Shown: piece after piece, positions 57,101-64,000 of the stretch | How positions within the stretch are numbered: the stretch's first letter is position 1 | How the letters are laid out: each line of letters begins with the position of its first letter | Translations under genes and position numbers: made by a program | The notes under the pieces: model-generated | Database searches by the model: none | Seen by the model: the letters and a program-made list of their open reading frames with translations, nothing else | Told to the model about the DNA's origin: nothing | Source: Embiotoca jacksoni | Taxonomy: Eukaryota > Chordata > Actinopteri > Embiotocidae | Direction: 5' to 3' | Length of the DNA stretch: 64,000 nucleotides | Assembly (NCBI GenBank): GCA_022577435.1 | Contig: JAKOON010000003.1 | Location: 359,001 to 423,000, forward strand

Positions 57101-60100
57101 CAGACAACACACTTCACACAACACACTTCAGACAACACACTTCACACAACACTTCACACAACACACTTCACACAACACACTTCACACAACAGACTTCATA
57201 CAACACACTTCAGGCAACACACTTCACACAACACACTTCAGACAACACACTTCATACAACACACTTCACACAACACACTTCACACAACACACTTCAGGCA
57301 ACACACTTCACGCAACACATTTCACACAACACACTTCAGACAACACACTTCACGCAACACACTTCACACAACACACTTCACACAACACACTTCACGCAAC
57401 ACACTTCACACAACACACTTCACACAACACACTTCAGACAACACACTTCACACAACACTCTTCATACAACACGCTTCACACAACACACTTCACACAACAC
57501 ACTTCAGGCTACACACTTCACGCAACACACTTCACACAACACACTTCAGACAACACACTTCACACAACACACTTCATACAACAGACTTCATACAACACAC
57601 TTCACACAACACACTTCAGACAACACACTTCACACAACACACTTCAGACAACACACTTCACACAACACTTCACACAACACACTTCACACAACACACTTCA
57701 CACAACAGACTTCATACAACACACTTCAGGCAACACACTTCACACAACACACTTCAGACAACACACTTCATACAACACACTTCACACAACACACTTCACA
57801 CAACACACTTCAGGCAACACACTTCACGCAACACATTTCACACAACACACTTCAGACAACACACTTCACGCAACACACTTCACACAACACACTTCACACA
57901 ACACACTTCACGCAACACACTTCACACAACACACTTCACACAACACACTTCAGACAACACACTTCACACAACACTCTTCATACAACACGCTTCACACAAC
58001 ACACTTCACTCAACACACTTCAGGCTACACACTTCACGCAACACACTTCACACAACACACTTCAGACAACACACTTCACACAACACACTTCATACAACAG
58101 ACTTCAAGCAACACACTTCACGCAACACACTTCACACAACACACTTCACACAACACACTTCACGCAACACACTTCACACAACACACTTCACACAACACAC
58201 TTCAGACAACACACTTCACACAACACTCTTCATACAACACGCTTCACACAACACACTTCACACAACACACTTCAGGCTACACACTTCACGCAACACACTT
58301 CACACAACACACTTCAGACAACACACTTCACACAACACACTTCACACAACAGACTTCATACAACACACTTCACACAACACACTTCAGACAACACACTTCA
58401 CACAACACACTTCACACAACACACTTCAAGCAACACACTTCACGCAACACACTTCACACAACACACTTCACACAACACACTTCAGACAACACACTTCACA
58501 CAACACTTCACACAACACAATTCACGCAACACACTTCATGCAACACACTTCACACAACACACTTCAGACAACACACTTCACACAACACACTTCTTACAAC
58601 ACACTTCACACAACACACTTCACACAACACACTTCAGATAACACACTTCACACAACACTTCACACAACACACTTCACACAACACACTTCATACAACAGAC
58701 TTCACACAAAACATTTCACACAACACACTTCAGGCAACACACTTCAGGCAACACACTTCACGCAACACACTTCACACAACACACTTCAGACAACACACTT
58801 CACGCAACACACTTCACACAACACACTTCACACAACACACTTCACGCAACACACTTCACACAACACACTTCACACAACACACTTCAGACAACACACTTCA
58901 CACAACACTTCACACAACACACTTCACGCAACACACTTCATGCAACACACTTCACACAACACACTTCAGACAACACACTTCACAAAACACACTTCATACA
59001 ACACACTTCACACAACACACTTCAGACAACACACTTCATACAACACACTTCACACAACACACTTCAGGCAACACACTTCACGCAACACACTTCACACAAC
59101 ACACTTCAGACAACACACTTCACGCAACACACTTCACACAACACACTTCACACAACACACTTCACGCAACACACTTCACACAACACACTTCACACAACAC
59201 ACTTCAGACAACACACTTCACACAACACTCTTCATACAACACGCTTCACACAACACACTTCACACAACACACTTCAGGCTACACACTTCACGCAACACAC
59301 TTCACACAACACACTTCAGACAACACACTTCACACAACACACTTCATACAACAGACTTCATACAACACACTTCACACAACACACTTCAGACAACACACTT
59401 CACACAACACACTTCACACAACACACTTCAAGCAACACACTTCACGCAACACACTTCACACAACACACTTCACACAACACACTTCAGACAACACACTTCA
59501 CACAACACTTCACACAACACAATTCACGCAACACACTTCATGCAACACACTTCACACAACACACTTCAGACAACACACTTCACACAACACACTTCATACA
59601 ACACAATTCACACAACACACTTCACACAACACACTTCAGATAACACACTTCACACAACACTTCACACAACACACTTCACACAACACACTTCATACAACAG
59701 ACTTCACACAAAACATTTCACACAACACACTTCAGGCAACACACTTCAGACAACACACTTCACGCAACACACTTCACACAACACACTTCAGACAACACAC
59801 TTCACGCAACACACTTCACACAACACACTTCACACAACACACTTCACGCAACACACTTCACACAACACACTTCACACAACACACTTCAGACAACACACTT
59901 CACACAACACTCTTCATACAACACGCTTCACACAACACACTTCACACAACACACTTCAGGCTACACACTTCACGCAACACACTTCACACAACACACTTCA
60001 GGCTACACACTTCACGCAACACACTTCACACAACACACTTCAGACAACACACTTCACACAACACACTTCATACAACAGACTTCATACAACACACTTCACA

Positions 60101-63100
60101 CAACACACTTCAGACAACACACTTCACACAACACACTTCACACAACACACTTCAAGCAACACACTTCACGCAACACACTTCACACAACACACTTCACACA
60201 ACACACTTCAGACAACACACTTCACACAACACTTCACACAACACAATTCACGCAACACACTTCATGCAACACACTTCACACAACACACTTCAGACAACAC
60301 ACTTCACACAACACACTTCATACAACACAATTCACACAACACACTTCACACAACACACTTCAGATAACACACTTCACACAACACTTCACACAACACACTT
60401 CACACAACACACTTCATACAACAGACTTCACACAAAACATTTCACACAACACACTTCAGGCAACACACTTCAGACAACACACTTCACGCAACACACTTCA
60501 CACAACACACTTCAGACAACACACTTCACGCAACACACTTCACACAACACACTTCACACAACACACTTCACGCAACACACTTCACACAACACACTTCACA
60601 CAACACACTTCAGACAACACACTTCACACAACACTCTTCATACAACACGCTTCACACAACACACTTCAGACAACACACTTCAGGCTACACACTTCACGCA
60701 ACACACTTCACACAACACACTTCAGACAACACACTTCACACAACACACTTCATATAACAGACTTCATACAACACACTTCACACAACACACTTCAGACAAC
60801 ACACTTCACACAACACACTTCACACAACACACTTCATACAACAGACTTCATACAACACACTTCACACAACACACTTCAGACAACACACTTCACACAACAC
60901 ACTTCAGACAACACACTTCACACAACACTTCACCCAACACACTTCACACAACACACTTCACACAACAGACTTCATACAACACACTTCAGGCAACACACTT
61001 CACACAACACACTTCAGACAACACACTTCATACAACACACTTCACACAACACACTTCACACAACACACTTCAGGCAACACACTTCACGCAACACATTTCA
61101 CACAACACACTTCAGACAACACACTTCACGCAACACACTTCACACAACACACTTCACACAACACACTTCACGCAACACACTTCACACAACACACTTCACA
61201 CAACACACTTCAGACAACACACTTCACACAACACACTTCACACAACACACTTCAGACAACACACTTCACACAACACTCTTCATACAACACGCTTCACACA
61301 ACACACTTCACTCAACACACTTCAGGCTACACACTTCACGCAACACACTTCACACAACACACTTCAGACAACACACTTCACACAACACACTTCATACAAC
61401 AGACTTCAAGCAACACACTTCACGCAACACACTTCACACAACACACTTCACACAACACACTTCACGCAACACACTTCACACAACACAATTCACACAACAC
61501 ACTTCAGACAACACACTTCACACAACACTCTTCATACAACACGCTTCACACAACACACTTCACACAACACACTTCAGGCTACACACTTCACGCAACACAC
61601 TTCACACAACACACTTCAGACAACACACTTCACACAACACACTTCACACAACAGACTTCATACAACACACTTCACACAACACACTTCACACAACACACTT
61701 CACACAACACACTTCATATAACAGTCTTCATACAACACACTTCACACAACACACTTCAGACAACACACTTCACACAACACACTTCACACAACACACTTCA
61801 TACAACAGACTTCATACAACACACTTCACACAACACACTTCAGACAACACACTTCACACAACACACTTCAGACAACACACTTCACACAACACTTCACACA
61901 ACACACTTCACACAACACACTTCACACAACAGACTTCATACAACACACTTCAGGCAACACACTTCACACAACACACTTCAGACAACACACTTCATACAAC
62001 ACACTTCACACAACACACTTCACACAACACACTTCAGGCAACACACTTCACGCAACACATTTCACACAACACACTTCAGACAACACACTTCACGCAACAC
62101 ACTTCACACAACACACTTCACACAACACACTTCACGCAACACACTTCACACAACACACTTCACACAACACACTTCAGACAACACACTTCACACAACACTC
62201 TTCATACAACACGCTTCACACAACACACTTCACTCAACACACTTCAGGCTACACACTTCACGCAACACACTTCACACAACACACTTCAGACAACACACTT
62301 CACACAACACACTTCATACAACAGACTTCAAGCAACACACTTCACGCAACACACTTCACACAACACACTTCACACAACACACTTCACGCAACACACTTCA
62401 CACAACACAATTCACACAACACACTTCAGACAACACACTTCACACAACACTCTTCATACAACACGCTTCACACAACACACTTCACACAACACACTTCAGG
62501 CTACACACTTCACGCAACACACTTCACACAACACACTTCAGACAACACACTTCACACAACACACTTCACACAACAGACTTCATACAACACACTTCACACA
62601 ACACACTTCACACAACACACTTCAAGCAACACACTTCACGCAACACACTTCACACAACACACTTCACACAACACACTTCAGACAACACACTTCACACAAC
62701 ACTTCACACAACACAATTCACGCAACACACTTCATGCAACACACTTCACACAACACACTTCAGACAACACACTTCACACAACACACTTCTTACAACACAC
62801 TTCACACAACACACTTCAGATAACACACTTCACACAACACTTCACACAACACACTTCATACAACAGACTTCACACAAAACATTTCACACAACACACTTCA
62901 GGCAACACACTTCAGGCAACACACTTCACGAAACACACTTCACACAACACACTTCAGACAACACACTTCACGCAACACACTTCACACAACACACTTCACA
63001 CAACACACTTCACGCAACACACTTCACACAACACACTTCACACAACACACTTCAGACAACACACTTCACACAACACTTCACACAACACACTTCACGCAAC

Positions 63101-64000
63101 ACACTTCATGCAACACACTTCACACAACACACTTCAGACAACACACTTCACAAAACACACTTCATACAACACACTTCACACAACACACTTCAGACAACAC
63201 AGTTCATACAACACACTTCACACAACACACTTCAGGCAACACACTTCACGCAACACACTTCACACAACACACTTCAGACAACACACTTCACGCAACACAC
63301 TTCAGACAACACACTTCACACAACACTCTTCATACAACACGCTTCACACAACACACTTCACACAACACACTTCAGGCTACACACTTCACGCAACACACTT
63401 CACACAACACACTTCAGACAACACACTTCACACAACACACTTCATACAACAGACTTCATACAACACACTTCACACAACACACTTCAGACAACACACTTCA
63501 CACAACACACTTCACACAACACACTTCAAGCAACACACTTCACGCAACACACTTCACACAACACACTTCACACAACACACTTCACACAACACACTTCAGG
63601 CAACACACTTCACGCAACACATTTCACACAACACACTTCAGACAACACACTTCACGCAACACACTTCACACAACACACTTCACACAACACACTTCACGCA
63701 ACACACTTCACACAACACACTTCACACAACACACTTCAGACAACACACTTCACACAACACTCTTCATACAACACGCTTCACACAACACACTTCACTCAAC
63801 ACACTTCAGGCTACACACTTCACGCAACACACTTCACACAACACACTTCAGACAACACACTTCACACAACACACTTCATACAACAGACTTCAAGCAACAC
63901 ACTTCACGCAACACACTTCACACAACACACTTCACACAACACACTTCACGCAACACACTTCACACAACACACTTCACACAACACACTTCAGACAACACAC
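39151..64000. repeat. 14-bp satellite, subdomain 2 (TTCACACAAC-rich, at least 24.8 kb, open at right edge)
   Basis: The unit is ACACTTCACACAAC with ACACTTCACGCAAC, ACACTTCAGACAAC and ACACTTCAGGCAAC variants and 12-bp deletion forms (CACAACACTTCA). It shares with subdomain 1 the diagnostic block TTTATACCACACACTTC followed by AAAACATTTCAAACGACAC (about 25715 and 39560), so both arose from one ancestor. A further block (CTTCTGACAGTAAACTTC or TGACAATAAAC) marks 39687, 40887, 43175, 45633, 52985 and 56890. The array runs off the window, so its total size is unknown. Confidence 0.97.
51780..59455. repeat. 3,905-bp-offset higher-order duplication within subdomain 2
   Basis: Landmarks at 51811, 51924, 52926, 52958 and 54633 recur at 55716, 55829, 56831, 56863 and 58538, each 3,905 bp later. 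The 1,779-bp stretches 52958-54736 and 56863-58641 give identical-length translations. Matched blocks are about 51780-55550 and 55685-59455. Confidence 0.88.

Noticed and set aside
24911..64000. Very long plus-strand open frames (up to 1640 aa) rich in His/Thr/Asn/Gln
   Set aside because: They are translations of a 14-bp satellite with no stop codon in any plus-strand frame. The same peptide pattern appears in all three frames, there is no start context, splice structure or composition change, and variants do not respect codons.
24911..64000. CRISPR-like array
   Set aside because: Units are contiguous 14-mers without unique spacers, in a eukaryotic gene context with no cas genes.

Overview
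The window is vertebrate DNA, most likely from a teleost fish. It holds spliced multi-exon genes with GT-AG introns. It also holds an L2/CR1-like LINE with the GCGCTATATAAATAAA-type 3' end common in fish genomes, hAT-type MITEs, and very large minisatellites. All protein-coding content that can be supported lies in the first 22.3 kb. It is a head-to-tail cluster of three GH18 acidic-chitinase (AMCase-like) genes on the minus strand. Nothing here is bacterial, and the very long reading frames on the plus strand of the right half are artefacts of a stop-free tandem repeat.

Layout. (1) 1-2675: decayed chitinase paralogue B (exons 3, 5, 6, 7 and 8 recognisable). It has an in-frame TGA in exon 6 and a four-copy 54-bp tandem duplication across the intron 6/exon 7 border. 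(2) 2736-4140: a dispersed fish repeat and spacer. (3) 4189-7941: complete chitinase gene A. It has a TATA box, a non-coding first exon and 11 coding exons, and encodes 472 aa with signal peptide, GH18 domain with intact DxxDxDxE, Thr-rich linker and six-Cys chitin-binding domain. Intron 4 is largely a 10-11-bp minisatellite. (4) 9067-20746: a 19-bp AT-rich minisatellite split by a 5.5-kb LINE insertion (14361-19912). A second LINE tail and a hAT MITE are inserted in that LINE. (5) 21206-22243: only the last four exons (8-11) of chitinase gene C, intact and in frame. Exons 1-7 are not in the window. (6) 22244-24910: non-coding DNA with an inverted second copy of the MITE and an (AC)n tract. 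(7) 24911-64000: a 39-kb 14-bp satellite with two subdomains and visible higher-order duplications, running off the right edge.

How it fits together. Gene A should make a secreted stomach/gut-type chitinase for digestion or defence. Gene B is a relic. Gene C is either a 5'-truncated duplicate or a gene whose 5' half lies beyond the satellite, which would make intron 7 more than 41 kb long. The most notable feature of the locus is the number of independent tandem-repeat births. At least nine unrelated units (9, 10-11, ~13, 14, 19, 19, 24, 37 and 54 bp) occur, several inside chitinase exons or introns.
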